Below, in pieces: positions 24,960 to 34,441 of a stretch of 64,000 nt of DNA. A program made the position numbers and the translations under genes. Positions within the stretch are counted from its first letter, which is position 1, and the number at the start of each line of letters is the position of its first letter. The notes under the pieces are model-generated. The model did no database searches, was not told the origin of the DNA, and saw only the letters and a list, made by a program, of their open reading frames with translations. Source of the stretch: Sphingomonas sp. CBMAI 2297. GTDB lineage: Bacteria > Pseudomonadota > Alphaproteobacteria > Sphingomonadales > Sphingomonadaceae. The stretch covers positions 35,041 through 99,040 of the forward strand of contig NZ_JAPDIR010000019.1 in the NCBI RefSeq assembly GCF_029870595.1, in the 5' to 3' direction.

Positions 24960-26315
24960 ATGACCAAGCATCTGTTCCTGGCCGGCGCGATGGCGTTGGG
25001 CCTGCTGGCGTCGCCGGCCTTCGCGCAGGACGCATGGACCGTCCGCCCCGAATGGGTGCGCGCGCACGAATCCTTCCTTGCCAGCGAGGCCCTGCAGGGG
25101 CGCGGCAGCGCGACCCGCGACGAAGCGATCGCCGCCACCTATGTCGGCTCGCAGTTCGAAGGCTATGGGCTCAAGGTCGCGCCGGGCATGACCGGCTATC
25201 TCCAGCCCGCCAAGGTGATCCGCTACGCGCTGAACGGCCCGGCGACGCTGACGATCGCGGGCAAGCCGGCCGCCGCGCCCATGGTGCTGGTCGGCGCGGC
25301 CGAGAGCATTTCCGGCACGTCCGCGGTGTTCGACGGCGCCGATCTCGCCAAGATCCCGCATGCCCAGGTGCTGTTCGTGACCGGCGGCAAGGCCTCGCCC
25401 ATGGCGCTGGTCCGCGCCGCCAGCGCGGCCGGGGCGAAGCTGGTGATCGTGCGCGAGGACGATGCGACGCGGGGGCTGGCCAAGGCGCTGGGCGGCAAGC
25501 CGCGCATGCCCGCCGGGCTCGAGGGCAAGGCGCCGCCGAGCTATGCCGCCTTCGCGACGCTGCCCTCGGCCGATTTCGACAAGGCGGTGGCCCAGGCCGG
25601 CGCGCCGGTCGCGCTCGGCCTGCCGGTGGTGCGCGAGGAGGCGATCACCACCAACGCGATCGGCTGGCTGCCGGGCAGCGATCCCAAGGCGGGCGTGATC
25701 CTGGTCACCGCGCATCTCGACCATCTCGGCCGCAAGCCCGACGGCACGATCATGTACGGCGCGAACGACGATGCCTCGGGCACCACCGCGGTGCTCGAGC
25801 TGGCCCGGGCGATGGCGGCGGCGAAGCAGGCCCGGCGCGGGCTGTTGTTCGTCGCCTATGGCAGCGAGGAGATCGGGGGCTATGGCTCGAGCTGGTTCGG
25901 CGATCACCCGCCGGTGCCGCTCGACCAGATCGTCGCCAATATCGAGATCGAGATGATCGGCGCGCAGGATCCCAAGCTGCCCGCCGGCACGATGATGATG
26001 ACCGGCTTCGAGCGCTCCACCCTGGGCGAGACGCTGAAGGCGCATGGCGCGCTGGTCACCGCCGATCCCTATCCCGAGCAGCGTTTCTTCGAGCGCTCGG
26101 ACAATTATTCGCTCGCCGTGCGCGGGGTGGTGGCGCACACCATTTCGGGCTGGGCGGTCACGCCGACCTATCACACGCCCGACGACACGCTCGCCAATCT
26201 CGACATCGCGTTCATGACGCGCGCGATCCAGTCGCTGGTCGAGCCGCTGCACGCGCTGGCCAACAGCGATGCCCGGCCGCAATGGAAGCCCGGCGGCAAG
26301 CCCGAGGGGAAGTAG
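24960..26315 (+). CDS. Secreted M28 family metallopeptidase
   Basis: 451 residues with a signal peptide (MTKHLFLAGAMALGLLASPAFAQ). Zinc-site residues of the M28 peptidase core occur in order: VTAHLDHLG (His), GANDDASGTTAV (Asp), AYGSEEIGGYGS (two Glu), NIEIEMIG (with Glu in the place of the usual Asp) and a final TPTYHTPDDT (His). The family cleaves N-terminal residues or short peptides; the exact substrate cannot be told. A PA-type insert is plausible around 130-250. It is unrelated to flagella and sits between fliA and fliC. Confidence 0.88.
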   Translation: MTKHLFLAGAMALGLLASPAFAQDAWTVRPEWVRAHESFLASEALQGRGSATRDEAIAATYVGSQFEGYGLKVAPGMTGYLQPAKVIRYALNGPATLTIAGKPAAAPMVLVGAAESISGTSAVFDGADLAKIPHAQVLFVTGGKASPMALVRAASAAGAKLVIVREDDATRGLAKALGGKPRMPAGLEGKAPPSYAAFATLPSADFDKAVAQAGAPVALGLPVVREEAITTNAIGWLPGSDPKAGVILVTAHLDHLGRKPDGTIMYGANDDASGTTAVLELARAMAAAKQARRGLLFVAYGSEEIGGYGSSWFGDHPPVPLDQIVANIEIEMIGAQDPKLPAGTMMMTGFERSTLGETLKAHGALVTADPYPEQRFFERSDNYSLAVRGVVAHTISGWAVTPTYHTPDDTLANLDIAFMTRAIQSLVEPLHALANSDARPQWKPGGKPEGK

Positions 26316-26343
26316 CGCAGGGCGCCGGCGCGATCTTCGCCGG

Positions 26344-26380
26344 ACAAGGAAAAACCCCGGTGGACGATCCCACCGGGGTT
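26344..26380 (-). terminator. Rho-independent terminator of fliC
   Basis: Stem AACCCCGGTGG / CCACCGGGGTT (26353-26363 with 26370-26380), six-base loop, 11 bp. On the minus strand it is followed by TTTTT, so it terminates transcription coming from fliC. On the plus strand it lacks a U-run. Confidence 0.85.
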
Positions 26381-26459
26381 CCCCATGCGCCCCCTCCGGC
26401 AAGAAGGGGTGACCGGCCTTGGTGCCTGTCAGGGGGGTGACACCCCGACCGGCACGCGC

Positions 26460-27344
26460 TTACTGAAGCAGCTTGAGCACCGACTGCTGGCTCTGGTTCG
26501 CCTGGGCGAGCATCGCCGTCGACGCCTGCGACAGGATCTGGGCCTTGGCCAGCGCCGTCGTCTCCGCCGAATAATCGGTGTCCTCGATGCGGCTGCGGGC
26601 GTCGCTCAGGTTCGCGACGTTGGTCGTCAGGTTGTTGACCACCGAGTCGAGGCGGCTCTGCGCGGCGCCGAGCGAGGCGCGGAGCGTGGCGACCGACTTC
26701 AGCGCGGTATCCACGGTGCCCTGGGCGGTGTCGGCGCTGCCCGAGGTGCCGACCGAGAGGGCCGGGACGGCCGGGCTGGCGGCGGCGTCACCCACGATGC
26801 TGCCCACGTCGAGCGCGTCGATGCTGATCGTGATCTTGTCGGTCGATTCGGCGCCGGTCTGGATCGAGAAGGTCTTCGCGGCGACTTCGCCGGCGGCCGG
26901 GGCCGCGGGATCCGCCGGCGGCTTGCCGATCTGGAACAGCGTGTTGCCGTTGAACTTGGTGTTGGTCAGCACGTCCTTGATCTGCGAGGTCAGCTGCGTG
27001 ACTTCGGCCTGCAGGTTCTTGCGGTCGTCGTCCGAATAGGTGCCGCTCGACGACTGGACCGCCAGCTCGCGGATGCGCTGCAGCATGTTGGTCACTTCGT
27101 TGAGCGCGCCTTCCGCGGTCTGCGCCAGCGAGATGCCGTCATTGGCGTTGCGGACCGCCTGGGTCATGCCGCGGATCGAGGCGGTCATGGTCGAGGCGAT
27201 CGCCAGGCCGGCGGCGTCGTCCTTCGCGCTGTTGATGCGCTTGCCGGTCGACAGGCGCTCCATGGCCGTGCTCAGCGCCTTGTTGGCGCCGGTCGAAGCA
27301 TTGGCGGCGCGCAGCGCCGCGGTGTTGGTCGAGATAACAGTCAT
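26460..27344 (-). CDS. fliC: Flagellin FliC
   Basis: 294 residues from the ATG at 27344 (MTVISTNTAALRAANASTG). The reading frame stays open further upstream, but the protein starts here by homology. The conserved N-terminal helix ends in ERLSTGKRINSAKDDAAGLAIASTMTAS, and the C-terminal one in ALAKAQILSQASTAMLAQANQSQQSVLKLLQ. The surface-exposed central part is short, as in small alphaproteobacterial flagellins. It is the filament subunit and the only flagellin in the window. The terminator is 80 bases beyond the stop. The upstream 222 bases may hold a sigma-28 promoter, not evident to me. Confidence 0.97.
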   Translation of the reverse strand: MTVISTNTAALRAANASTGANKALSTAMERLSTGKRINSAKDDAAGLAIASTMTASIRGMTQAVRNANDGISLAQTAEGALNEVTNMLQRIRELAVQSSSGTYSDDDRKNLQAEVTQLTSQIKDVLTNTKFNGNTLFQIGKPPADPAAPAAGEVAAKTFSIQTGAESTDKITISIDALDVGSIVGDAAASPAVPALSVGTSGSADTAQGTVDTALKSVATLRASLGAAQSRLDSVVNNLTTNVANLSDARSRIEDTDYSAETTALAKAQILSQASTAMLAQANQSQQSVLKLLQ

Positions 27345-27566
27345 GTTCGTTACTCCATGCTCGTCGGCTTCCCGCCTACCCCCCTGAACGGGAGCTCGGA
27401 GCCGCCAGGCCAAGGAACGGCCGCCCGCCGCCGGGCTTAAGCAAAAAATTTCGCCGCTACGCGCGCACGCGTAGACGCGCCCGGACCAAGGTTGCTGCGG
27501 GACACGCAATTTTACGCGGCGTTAACCAAGCCGGCGGCAAAAGGATGGTGTCTCAGGGGGTAACCA

Positions 27567-28826
27567 ATGCGATCCATCGTCCCGTCCGCCGCAGTGCTGC
27601 GCCAGAAATATGCTCTCGTCTCGTCGCTGCGCGCCCAGGGTTTCGCCATCGGCACCTGCGAGGACGGCCGGCCGGCCGCCCAGGACCTGTTCCTCGTCGC
27701 CGAGGGCGAAGTGCCGCCCGCCGCGGCGCGCACGCTGATCCTGGGCGACGAAGGCCGCCAGGCGATCGCGTTCGGCGACGGCAATCCGGCCCGGCTCTCC
27801 TATACGGCGGAAGACGCCGCGGTCGGCGCGGGCTTCGCCACGGCGCTGCTGCGCGGCCCGCACGAGCCGGTCGCCGCCGATCCCGAGAGCCTGGCGCTGC
27901 TGGCGCTGGCCGAGCGGGTCGCCGCGTCGGATATCACCGTCCTGATCAACGGCCCCACCGGCACCGGCAAGGAAGTCCTTGCCCGCGCCATCCACAACGG
28001 CTCCGCCCGCCGCGAGGGCCCGTTCGTCGCCATCAACTGCGCCGCGCTGCCCGAGACGATGCTCGAGGCGATGCTGTTCGGCCACCAGAAGGGCGCATTC
28101 ACCGGTGCCTCCTCGGGCGGCCAGGGCTTTTTCCGCGCCGCGCATGGCGGCACGCTGCTGCTCGACGAGATCGCCGAGATGCCGCTCAACCTCCAGGCCA
28201 AGCTGCTGCGCGCGCTGCAGGAGCGCGAAGTGGTGCCGATCGGCGGCACCCTGCCGGAGAAGGTGGACGTCCGCGTCATCGCCTGCGCCAATCGCGACCT
28301 GCAGGGCGAAGTCACCGCCGGCCGCTTCCGCGCCGACCTTTATTACCGCCTCTCGGTCTTCCCGCTGACCACCAAGGCGCTGGCCGAGCGCCCCGGCGAC
28401 ATCGCCGCGCTCTCGGCCGCGATGGTCGTCCGCCATGCCGGCGGGCGCGGCGCGATGCCGTGGATCTCGAACGCGGCGCTCGATGCGCTCGCCAGCCATG
28501 ACTGGCCGGGCAATGTCCGCGAGCTCGAGAACGTCATCCAGCGCGCGCTGCTGCTCTGCGGCGGCCGCACCATCGATCCCGAGCATCTGATCTTCGACAG
28601 GCCGGCCACGCGCCGCGTCGAGATCGAGGCGGCGGGCACGCTCTCCAACATCGTCCAGATCCACGAATTCGCCGCGATCCGCGAGATGCTCGCCGAATGC
28701 GGCGGCAGCCGGATCGAGACTGCCAGGCGGCTCGGCATCTCGGAGCGCACGCTGCGCTACCGCCTCGCCAAGGCGCGCGAGCAGGGCGAGAGCATCGACA
28801 CCGGTAAGGCGAGGGCTTCGGCATGA
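27567..28826 (+). CDS. Sigma-54 dependent flagellar transcriptional activator (FlbD/FleQ-like)
   Basis: 419 residues. A divergent N-terminal domain (about 1-105) with no receiver aspartate pattern; then an AAA+ domain with Walker A GPTGTGKE (129-136), GAFTGA (176-181), which contacts sigma-54, and Walker B GGTLLLDE (194-201); then a helix-turn-helix (RIETARRLGISERTLRYRLAKA) near residues 385-408. It very likely switches on the three sigma-54 promoters found in this window. FlbD in Caulobacter is the nearest concept; whether it is phosphorylated is unclear. It leads the fliE-fliR operon and overlaps fliE by four bases. Confidence 0.9.
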   Translation: MRSIVPSAAVLRQKYALVSSLRAQGFAIGTCEDGRPAAQDLFLVAEGEVPPAAARTLILGDEGRQAIAFGDGNPARLSYTAEDAAVGAGFATALLRGPHEPVAADPESLALLALAERVAASDITVLINGPTGTGKEVLARAIHNGSARREGPFVAINCAALPETMLEAMLFGHQKGAFTGASSGGQGFFRAAHGGTLLLDEIAEMPLNLQAKLLRALQEREVVPIGGTLPEKVDVRVIACANRDLQGEVTAGRFRADLYYRLSVFPLTTKALAERPGDIAALSAAMVVRHAGGRGAMPWISNAALDALASHDWPGNVRELENVIQRALLLCGGRTIDPEHLIFDRPATRRVEIEAAGTLSNIVQIHEFAAIREMLAECGGSRIETARRLGISERTLRYRLAKAREQGESIDTGKARASA

Positions 28827-29191
28827 GCGGCATCGACGGTATCGGCGGCGGCGCGATGAGCGTCGACCGGGTCCTGGCGCTCCGCGCCCAGATCCTCGAG
28901 CGCAACGCCGCGCTCGCCAAGGCCAACGAGACGCCGGCGGGCGCGGTGACGGGCACGTCGGGGAGCAAGTCCGCGACTTTCGCCGCGTCGATGGAAGACG
29001 CCTTCAAGCAGGTCAACCAGGCCCAGAGCCAGGCCGGTGCGCTCTCCGAAGCCTATGAGCGCGGCGAGACGGTCGACATCGCCAAGGTGATGCTCGCCCG
29101 CCAGCAGGCCTCGGTCGGCTTCGAGGCGACCCTGCAGGTCCGCAACAAACTCCTGTCCGCCTACAAGGACATCATGAGCATGCCGGTGTAA
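28823..29191 (+). CDS. fliE: Flagellar MS-ring/rod adaptor FliE
   Basis: 122 residues. The FliE core (SATFAASMEDAFKQVNQAQSQAGALSEAYERG, about 50-80) is followed by VMLARQQASVGFEATLQVRNKLLSAYKDIMSMPV at the C-terminus, the family's hallmark. FliE joins the MS ring to the proximal rod. An in-frame ATG 11 codons in (MSVDRV) is a plausible alternative start. ATG overlaps the TGA of the activator. Confidence 0.94.
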   Translation: MSGIDGIGGGAMSVDRVLALRAQILERNAALAKANETPAGAVTGTSGSKSATFAASMEDAFKQVNQAQSQAGALSEAYERGETVDIAKVMLARQQASVGFEATLQVRNKLLSAYKDIMSMPV

Positions 29192-29194
29192 CCC

Positions 29195-30877
29195 ATGAGC
29201 AACGCCCTCACCTCCGCCGATGCCGCCATCCCGTCCGCCGCCGGCCGGCTCGGCGCGCCGCTCGCCCAGATGCGGGGCCTGCTCGCGCAGCCCGCGGTCC
29301 GGCGGGCCATGCCGCTCCTCTTCCTGATCGGCCTGGTCGCCGCTGGCTTCCTGGCCTGGTCGCTGGTCTCGACGCCGCCGCAGCGGATCCTGTTCGCCAA
29401 TGTGAGCGATGCCGACAAGGCGGCGATCACTACGGCGCTGCAGGGAGCGAGCATCCGCTCGAGCATCGACGGCTCGGGCTCGATCACCGTCGCCGAGGAT
29501 GATTTCCACAAGGCCCGCATGCTGCTCGCCAGCCAGAACCTGCCCAAGGCGGCGCCGGGCGGCTACCAGATCCTCGACCAGCTCCCTATGGGCGTCAGCC
29601 GTGCGGTGGAGGGCGAGCGCCTGCGCCAGGCCCGCGAGACCGAGCTCGCCCGCTCGATCGAGGAGATCGATTCGGTCGCCGAGGCGCGCGTCCATCTCGC
29701 CACGCCCGAGGCCAGCGTCTTCGTGCGCGACAAGGCGGTGCCCACCGCTTCGGTGATCCTCAAGCTCCAGCCCGGCCGCGCGCTGGGCGATGCGCAGACC
29801 CGCGCGATCGTCAATCTCGTCGCCTCGTCGGTTCCCGGCATGGCGCCGGAGAACGTCACCATCGTCGACCAGATGGGCGCCCTGCTGTCCAAGAAGGGCA
29901 ACGAGGCCAATTCGGCCGGCGACGCCCGCATCGACTATCAGCGCCGCATCGAGGACAAATATCGCGAGCAGCTCGTCCAGCTGCTGACGCCGCTGGTCGG
30001 TGCCGGCAACTTCACCGCCGAGGTGCAGGCCGATGTCGATCTGGACGAGAATCAGGCGACGCGCGAGAGCTATGACAAGGAAGGCGCCGTGCTCGCGGCC
30101 GAGCAGGGCGCCTGGACCGGCAGCAAGGACGGCAACGCGCCCGGCGGCATTCCCGGCGCGCTCTCCAACACGCCGCCGCCCGCCAGCACGATCACCGCGC
30201 CCAATGCGCAGCCGACGCCCGGCGCGGCGCCCGCCGCCGGCGCCGCGGCCACCGCCGGCGCAAGCCAGGCCACGCCGCAGAAGCAGAGCGACAGCTTCTC
30301 CCGCGCCTATCAGACCGGCAAGCAGGTCTCGGTCACGCGCCAGGCGCCGGGCGGGATCAGGCGCCTCTCGGTCGCGGTGCTGCTGCGCGAGGAGCCGGGC
30401 AAGCCGCGCTCGACGGTGGAGATCCAGCAGATCACCCAGCTGGTCCAGGCCGCGATGGGCTATAATCAGGGCCGTGCCGACCAGGTGACGGTGATCAGCC
30501 GCAAGTTCACCACCGCCGCCGATGCCGCCGACAAGGGCCCGGCCTGGTACGAGGCCAATTGGGTGCCGCTCGCCGCGCGCAACGCGACGGCGCTGGTGAT
30601 CGCGCTGCTCGTGCTGTTCCTGGGCGTTCGCCCGCTCACCAAGGCGCTGCTCAAGAAGCGCGAGGAGCCGGCCGCAGGCAATCGCCCGGCGCTGTCGATG
30701 GGTGGCCATGCCGGCGAGGAAGGCGGGCACGGCGCGCCGCCGGTCTCGATCGACATGCTCGAAGGCGCTCATAACAGCTATGACGAGCGGGTCGGCCTGG
30801 TCCGCGGCTTCACCCGCGACAATCCCGCGCGTGCCGCCCTGGCGGTCCGCGACATGATCAAGGCCGACGCGCAATGA
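29195..30877 (+). CDS. fliF: Flagellar MS-ring protein FliF
   Basis: 560 residues, the FliF size. A first membrane helix at about 38-60 (MPLLFLIGLVAAGFLAW), the ring-building motif region (LPKAAPGGYQILDQLPMGVSRAVEGERLRQARETELARSI at about 115-155), a Pro/Ala/Thr-rich loop in the periplasm (about 310-360), a second membrane helix at about 465-485 and a C-terminal FliG-binding tail rich in charged residues. It forms the MS ring in the inner membrane. It overlaps fliG by four bases. Confidence 0.97.
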   Translation: MSNALTSADAAIPSAAGRLGAPLAQMRGLLAQPAVRRAMPLLFLIGLVAAGFLAWSLVSTPPQRILFANVSDADKAAITTALQGASIRSSIDGSGSITVAEDDFHKARMLLASQNLPKAAPGGYQILDQLPMGVSRAVEGERLRQARETELARSIEEIDSVAEARVHLATPEASVFVRDKAVPTASVILKLQPGRALGDAQTRAIVNLVASSVPGMAPENVTIVDQMGALLSKKGNEANSAGDARIDYQRRIEDKYREQLVQLLTPLVGAGNFTAEVQADVDLDENQATRESYDKEGAVLAAEQGAWTGSKDGNAPGGIPGALSNTPPPASTITAPNAQPTPGAAPAAGAAATAGASQATPQKQSDSFSRAYQTGKQVSVTRQAPGGIRRLSVAVLLREEPGKPRSTVEIQQITQLVQAAMGYNQGRADQVTVISRKFTTAADAADKGPAWYEANWVPLAARNATALVIALLVLFLGVRPLTKALLKKREEPAAGNRPALSMGGHAGEEGGHGAPPVSIDMLEGAHNSYDERVGLVRGFTRDNPARAALAVRDMIKADAQ

Positions 30878-31890
30878 ACGCCATCCGCAGCTTCAACGGC
30901 GTCGAGCGCGCCGCGGTCCTGATGATGCTGGTGGGCGAGGAGGAAGCCGCGGCGATCCTCCAGAAGCTCGATCCGGAGGAAGTGCGCCAGCTCGGCAAGG
31001 CGATGTTCAACGTGGCGGACGTCAGCGAGGCCGAGGTCGAGATCGTCCTGGACGATTTCGTCTTCAAGGCGCGCGAGCGCACCGGCGTCACGTTCGATCC
31101 GGCGCCGAAGATCGAGAGCATCATGACCAGGGCGCTGGGCCCCGAGCGCGCCTCGGGCGTGCTCGCCCGGGTGATGCCGGCCAGCCAGGTCGCCGCGATC
31201 GAATGGCTCGACTGGTTCGAGCCCGAGGAGATCGCCGGGATGATCGAGGCGGAGCATCCGCAGATCGCCGCGGTCCTGCTCGCCAATCTCGATCCCGACA
31301 TCGCCGCCAAGGTGTTCGAGCATTTGCCCGAGGCGGCGCAGCCGCAGATCCTGCGCCGCATCGCCAAGCTGGGCCCGATCCCGCCCGAGGCGATCGAGAC
31401 GCTGAAGACGATGCTCCAGGGCCGCGCCGGCATGGGCGGGCGCAAGTCGAGCGGCGGGCTCCAGCTGGGCGGCACGCGCGAGGCGGCGAAGATCCTTTCC
31501 GGCGCGCGCAAGATCACCGAGCAGCGCGTCATGCCCAAGCTCGCCAAGATCGACCGCGAGGTCGCCCGCGCGATCGAGGAGGCGATGTTCGTCTTCGACA
31601 ATCTGCTCGAGCTCGACGACAAGAACCTGTCGACGCTCATCCGCAACATCGACAGCAATATCCTGGTCAAGTCGCTCAAGGGCGTCGAGGAAGAGGTTCG
31701 CGGCCGGTTCCTCGGCTGCATGTCGAGCCGCGCCGCCGATGGCATCCGCGACGAGATCGAATCGCTGGGGCCGATGAAGATGGCCGATGTGCTCGACGCG
31801 CAGAAGGCGATGATCGCGATCGCGCGCGGCCTGGTGAAGGACGGCACGATCCAGATGCCGTCAAAGGGCGGGGACGACGACTATGTCTGA
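30874..31890 (+). CDS. fliG: Flagellar motor switch protein FliG
   Basis: 338 residues, the FliG size. FliG-N begins FNGVERAAVLMMLVGEEEAAAILQKLDPEEVRQLGKAM; the middle domain includes EHPQIAAVLLANLDPDIAAKVFEHLP; the C-terminal domain holds FDNLLELDDKNLSTLIRNID and FLGCMSSRAADGIRDEIESLG, the charged MotA-contact region. It couples stator motion to rotor rotation. Its stop overlaps the fliH start by eight bases. Confidence 0.98.
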   Translation: MNAIRSFNGVERAAVLMMLVGEEEAAAILQKLDPEEVRQLGKAMFNVADVSEAEVEIVLDDFVFKARERTGVTFDPAPKIESIMTRALGPERASGVLARVMPASQVAAIEWLDWFEPEEIAGMIEAEHPQIAAVLLANLDPDIAAKVFEHLPEAAQPQILRRIAKLGPIPPEAIETLKTMLQGRAGMGGRKSSGGLQLGGTREAAKILSGARKITEQRVMPKLAKIDREVARAIEEAMFVFDNLLELDDKNLSTLIRNIDSNILVKSLKGVEEEVRGRFLGCMSSRAADGIRDEIESLGPMKMADVLDAQKAMIAIARGLVKDGTIQMPSKGGDDDYV

Positions 31891-32614
31891 TTTCTCGCCG
31901 GGATTCGCCGGGCGGATCAGCGCGGCCGGGCATGTGCTGGCCCGCGCCTTTGGCGACGGCGCCGGCTTCGCGCCGTCGGATGTCGACCGGATCGGCCGCC
32001 GCGTGTTCGAGGAGGTATCGGCCCAGCCGCGCCACTTCGCGCCGGCCAATCCGGAAGCCAATCCCACCGAGGGCTGGGATCCGTTCACCGCCGATGCCCA
32101 GCATCCCGCCGAGCATGGCGCGTTCATCGATCCGATCGCGGCCGCGCACGAGGCGGGCTTCGCCGAGGGGCATGCCGCCGCGCTCGTCGAGGCCGAGGCC
32201 GCCAAGGCGCGCGAGACGGCGCTGCTCGACCAGATCTCGGCCGCGCTCGCCAGCGGCGCCCATTTCGACCGCGAGCGCATGGCCGGGCAGTTGCGCCAGA
32301 CCGTGCTCCACCTGGTCACCAGGCTGGTCGGCGAAGTCGGCGTCGCGCCGGACGTGCTCGCCCAGCGGATCCATGCCGCGGTCGACCTGCTGGCCGACAG
32401 CGCCGAATCCGCGCTGCTGCGCCTCCATCCCGACGACGTCCCCTTCGTCCAGGGCAAGCTCCCCGCCACGGTCTTCCCGGTCGGCGACCCGCATGTCCAG
32501 CGCGGCGGCTTCGTGATCGAGAGCGCCTCGACCATCGTCGAGGACGGCCCCGACCTGTGGCTCGAGCAGCTCGCCCAGGCGATCGACCGCGTGCCGATCC
32601 CGCCGGTATGCTGA
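31883..32614 (+). CDS. fliH: Flagellar export ATPase regulator FliH
   Basis: 243 residues. The N-terminus is short and Ala/Gly-rich; a helical region (about 85-145; AAHEAGFAEGHAAALVEAEAAKARE) has the G-x3-G repeats of FliH; a C-terminal domain (about 145-225; LVGEVGVAPDVLAQRIHAAVDLLADSAESALLRLHPDD) matches FliH/HrpE. FliH binds FliI and keeps the ATPase inactive in the cytosol, docking it at the export gate. It overlaps fliI by seven bases. Confidence 0.92.
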   Translation: MSDFSPGFAGRISAAGHVLARAFGDGAGFAPSDVDRIGRRVFEEVSAQPRHFAPANPEANPTEGWDPFTADAQHPAEHGAFIDPIAAAHEAGFAEGHAAALVEAEAAKARETALLDQISAALASGAHFDRERMAGQLRQTVLHLVTRLVGEVGVAPDVLAQRIHAAVDLLADSAESALLRLHPDDVPFVQGKLPATVFPVGDPHVQRGGFVIESASTIVEDGPDLWLEQLAQAIDRVPIPPVC

Positions 32615-33936
32615 ACCTGTTCACCGAAGACTATCTGGATGGCCTTGGCCGCAGCGACTTCGTCGCCCGGCCGCGCATTTCCGGCCGGCTCGCTTCCTAT
32701 GACGGGCTGCTGATGGAGGCGGTCGGCCTCCAGCTGCCGGTCGGCACCGTCTGCGCGATCGGCGACGGCGCCAGCCGGGTCGAGGCCGAAGTGATCGGCT
32801 TCCGTTCGGGCAGGACGCTGCTGATGAATCTCGGCGGCCCCGCCGCGCTGCTGCCCAACGCCCCGGTTCGCCCGATCGGTGCGCCGGGCGAGGCCGAGGT
32901 GGGTGCCGCGATGCTCGGCCGGGTGGTCGACGGTTCGGGCAAGCCGATCGACGGCCTCGGCCCGATCCGGGGCGCGGGGAAATGGCCGCTGGCCGGCAAG
33001 CTCCAGTCGCCGCTCGATCGCGGCCGGGTGCTCGAGCCGCTCGATGTCGGCGTGCGCGCGATCAACGGGCTGCTCACCATCGGCCAGGGCCAGCGCGTCG
33101 GCATCATGGCCGGCTCGGGCGTCGGCAAGTCGGTGCTGCTCGGCATGATGGTCCGCGCGGCCCAGGCGGACGTGATCGTCATCGGCCTGATCGGCGAGCG
33201 CAGCCGCGAAGTCGCCGATTTCCTCGAGACCAAGGTGGCGGGCGAGGCGCGGGCGCGCTCGGTCGTCGTCGCGGTTCCCGCCAATCATTCCCCCGTGCTC
33301 CGCATTCGCGGCGCGCTGCGCGCCACCGCCATTGCCGAGGCGTTCCGCGCCGAGGGCAAGAAGGTGCTGCTGATCATGGATTCGCTCACTCGCGTCGCCC
33401 ATGCCGGGCGCGAGATCGGCCTGGCGCTGGGCGAGCCGGCCTCGGCGCGCGGCTATCCGCCCTCGGCCATCGCGATGCTGCCCAGCCTGATCGAGCGCGC
33501 CGGCACCGATGTGCACAGCGGCGGCTCGATCACCGCGATCTACACCGTGCTCGCCGACGGCGACGACGGCAACGATCCGGTGGTGGACAGCGCCCGCTCG
33601 ATCCTGGACGGCCATATCGTGCTGAGCCGCGCGCTCGCCGAGCGCGGCGTCTATCCGGCGATCGACCTGGGGCCCTCGGTCAGCCGCGTGATGACCGATA
33701 TCGCGCCCAAGGATCATGTGGCGGCCGCGCGCGTGCTGCGCCGGCACCTCGCCACCTATGAGGAGAATCGCGACCTGGTGCTGATGGGCGCCTATCGCGC
33801 CGGTGCCGATCCGGAGATCGACGCGGCGATCGCCTGCCATCCGGCGGTGATGGAATATATCCGCCAGGGCGCCGACGAGATCGTGACGCTGCCCGATGCG
33901 GTGGCCGAGCTGGTCGGCGTGTTCGGCCATGGCTGA
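32608..33936 (+). CDS. fliI: Flagellar export ATPase FliI
   Basis: 442 residues from the ATG at 32608 (MLNLFTEDYLDGLG). A longer in-frame start 17 codons upstream would run into the end of fliH, so the ATG overlapping it is preferred. P-loop AGSGVGKS at about 168-175; the Walker-B region follows KKVLLIMDSLTRVAHAGREIGLALGEPASARGYPPS, the ATPase signature of the F1/FliI family. It powers export of rod, hook and filament subunits. Operon member. Confidence 0.97.
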   Translation: MLNLFTEDYLDGLGRSDFVARPRISGRLASYDGLLMEAVGLQLPVGTVCAIGDGASRVEAEVIGFRSGRTLLMNLGGPAALLPNAPVRPIGAPGEAEVGAAMLGRVVDGSGKPIDGLGPIRGAGKWPLAGKLQSPLDRGRVLEPLDVGVRAINGLLTIGQGQRVGIMAGSGVGKSVLLGMMVRAAQADVIVIGLIGERSREVADFLETKVAGEARARSVVVAVPANHSPVLRIRGALRATAIAEAFRAEGKKVLLIMDSLTRVAHAGREIGLALGEPASARGYPPSAIAMLPSLIERAGTDVHSGGSITAIYTVLADGDDGNDPVVDSARSILDGHIVLSRALAERGVYPAIDLGPSVSRVMTDIAPKDHVAAARVLRRHLATYEENRDLVLMGAYRAGADPEIDAAIACHPAVMEYIRQGADEIVTLPDAVAELVGVFGHG

Positions 33937-33980
33937 TCCGATGGCGGTGCCGGCCCGCGGCCCGGTGCCGGAAACCCGAT

Positions 33981-34406
33981 ATGCCTAGGTCGGCGAAGAA
34001 GCTCGGCCGCCTGCTCCGCGTCCGCACGCTCCAGCTCGACCTGGTCCGTGCCGACGAAGTGCGGGCGCTCGCCAAGGTCGACCAGGAAGCCCGGCTGCGC
34101 GATCGCATCGCCAATCTGGCGGCGAATGTGGCGCCGGCGCCCAGCGTTTCCGAATCGGCCTCGAGCCTGGCCGCCGCCGCGCATTTCCGCGAGCGGCTCC
34201 ACCAGTCCGCCTTCGCCGCCGAGAAGCGCGTCGAAGTGGCCGAGCAGAGCCTGGAGATGGCGCGCGCCGCCACGCGCGAGGCACGGCGCGACCAGAATGC
34301 GATCGAGAAGCTGATCACCCGCGCCGAAGCCGATGCCGCGCTCAAGGCGCTGCGCGAGCTCGAGCAGCTGCCGCCCATGGGCAGAAATCGGCACGATATT
34401 TGCTGA
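33981..34406 (+). CDS. fliJ: Flagellar export chaperone FliJ
   Basis: 141 residues, alpha-helical with heptad repeats, rich in Arg, Ala and Glu (DEVRALAKVDQEARLRDRIANL... AAKRVEVAEQSLEMARAATREARRDQNAIEKLI). Length and the position between fliI and fliK fit FliJ, which links the FliI ring to FlhA. There is little fixed sequence in this family, so context does most of the work. A 24-base hairpin follows immediately after its stop. Confidence 0.8.
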   Translation: MPRSAKKLGRLLRVRTLQLDLVRADEVRALAKVDQEARLRDRIANLAANVAPAPSVSESASSLAAAAHFRERLHQSAFAAEKRVEVAEQSLEMARAATREARRDQNAIEKLITRAEADAALKALRELEQLPPMGRNRHDIC

Positions 34407-34409
34407 GTG

Positions 34410-34433
34410 CCCCGTGAACCTTGTTTCACGGGG
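34410..34433. repeat. Perfect hairpin at the fliJ-fliK junction
   Basis: Arms CCCCGTGAA / TTCACGGGG (nine bp, all paired) with a six-base loop. It lies at the first possible fliK start (TTG at 34421 is inside the loop) and ends eight bases before the better-placed TTG at 34442. No T-run follows, so it looks like an RNA structure acting on translation or mRNA stability rather than a strong terminator. Confidence 0.7.
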
Positions 34434-34441
34434 ACCTGAAC

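Noticed and set aside
27441..27455. Sigma-54-like element (minus strand, GGCGAAATTTTTTGC) ahead of fliC.
   Set aside because: The GG to GC spacing is 11 rather than 10, and a sigma-28 promoter is expected for flagellin.
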